Source: Ignavibacteriota bacterium (lineage in GTDB: Bacteria; Bacteroidota; Ignavibacteria; UBA10030). From it: a stretch of 53,629 bases of DNA. The notes below the pieces were generated by a model. The model was given only the letters and a program-made list of their open reading frames with translations. It searched no databases and had not been told where the DNA came from. Where the stretch lies: the NCBI GenBank assembly GCA_003162695.1, contig PMML01000026.1:1-53629 (forward strand). Reading direction: 5' to 3'. Below are positions 53,251-53,629 of the stretch, piece by piece (the first letter of the stretch is position 1; each line of letters starts with the position of its first letter). Made by a program: the position numbers and the translations under genes.

Positions 53251-53396
53251 ACATTCTCCGCATTTGTATAAAAGTAATATACTCAAGGGGAGGACGAAAG
53301 ACAAGATGAGAATATGGGATTCTTAGGTACATTGAAAAAATACACATTTCTCTTTCCGGTTGCTTGTGGGTTGAACATTCGGTACTTTTATTCTCT

Positions 53397-53629
53397 ATGA
53401 TTCAACAAAAGAATATTCTCTCCGTGACCGAAGTAACGCGGCACATTAAGACATCGCTGGAAACAGCATTTGTCCGCATCTGGGTGCAGGGAGAGCTTTC
53501 CAATTTTAAACAGCATACTTCCGGCCATCTCTATTTTTCCCTCAAAGATGAAGGAGCACAGCTTTCCGGTGTGATGTGGAGGAGCCGTGTCCCGTCTCTC
53601 GGATTTGCTCCTGAAGACGGCATGAAGGT
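53397..53629 (+). CDS. xseA: Exodeoxyribonuclease VII large subunit (N-terminal part, cut by window edge)
   Basis: The first 77 residues of XseA, which forms a single-strand nuclease with XseB. The N-terminal OB-fold reads ILSVTEVTRHIKTSLETAF, VRIWVQGELSNFKQHTSGHL and YFSLKDEGAQLSGVMWRS, a very characteristic block. ATG 53397 fits the family start. It is divergent from bshB1. The rest of the gene lies beyond the window. Confidence 0.9.
   Translation, partial: MIQQKNILSVTEVTRHIKTSLETAFVRIWVQGELSNFKQHTSGHLYFSLKDEGAQLSGVMWRSRVPSLGFAPEDGMK

Overview
The window reads as the chromosome of a Gram-negative bacterium of the FCB group (Bacteroidota / Chlorobiota / Ignavibacteriota side). This is an inference from gene content: a detached atpD-atpC pair, a bacillithiol deacetylase (BshB1), a heme chaperone CcmE with a Cys-type CPSKY site, a bacterial family-B DNA polymerase relative, many lipoproteins with TPR repeats and several outer-membrane beta-barrels. 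The clearest promoters are sigma70-like (TTGACA-N17-TATAAT before rho), with one element that also fits the Bacteroidota TTG-N19-TAnnTTTG pattern, so the host may lie outside Bacteroidia proper.

Layout. 1-7.0 kb is an accessory-looking, visibly more AT-rich stretch: a stand-alone GIY-YIG nuclease-domain gene, a frameshifted and truncated tyrosine integrase, a VOC-family gene, about 0.6 kb without a convincing gene, an outer-membrane barrel, a large Ig/FN3-like lipoprotein and a TPR protein built from sixteen 34-residue repeats. 7.0-24 kb is core: mntP (manganese efflux) behind a structured leader, atpDC, an alr - unknown - manC - rlpA - yggU run, a lytic transglycosylase, a barrel protein, then purF-pgsA-ftsY-mutL and a prenyltransferase - DUF362 - EamA - maf run. 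24-29.3 kb is on the minus strand: cspA with a long leader, a full-length family-B DNA polymerase homologue that has lost its catalytic residues, the slipin/nfeD membrane pair and two tRNA-Ser genes. 29.4-39 kb: two peroxiredoxins, queD-folE-SDR (pterin chemistry), a TPR lipoprotein with an octapeptide-repeat tail, pyrK-pyrD-folC and rho. 39-53.6 kb: panD, two CapA-like proteins, a lemA-TPM-response regulator-TPM-nitrilase run, htpX, a bamD-like gene with a thioesterase, an FG-GAP/VCBS protein, ccmABCDE (cytochrome c maturation), bshB1 and the 5' end of xseA.

Most genes are tightly packed with ATGA/TAATG overlaps, implying translational coupling. Functions that fit together: envelope and cell-wall metabolism (alr, manC, rlpA, lytic transglycosylase, BamD-like, NfeD/slipin, HtpX), nucleotide and folate/pterin synthesis (purF, pyrKD, folC, folE, queD), redox defence (peroxiredoxins, bacillithiol) and heme delivery. 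The most unusual object is the catalytically dead but full-length B-family polymerase at 24.6-26.9 kb. Next come the response regulator fused to a dimerisation helix that has lost its histidine, the Cys-type CcmE in a ccmABCDE run without ccmF, the pterin trio queD-folE-SDR, and the structured leader of mntP. Everything here was read by eye; no homology search or folding program was run.
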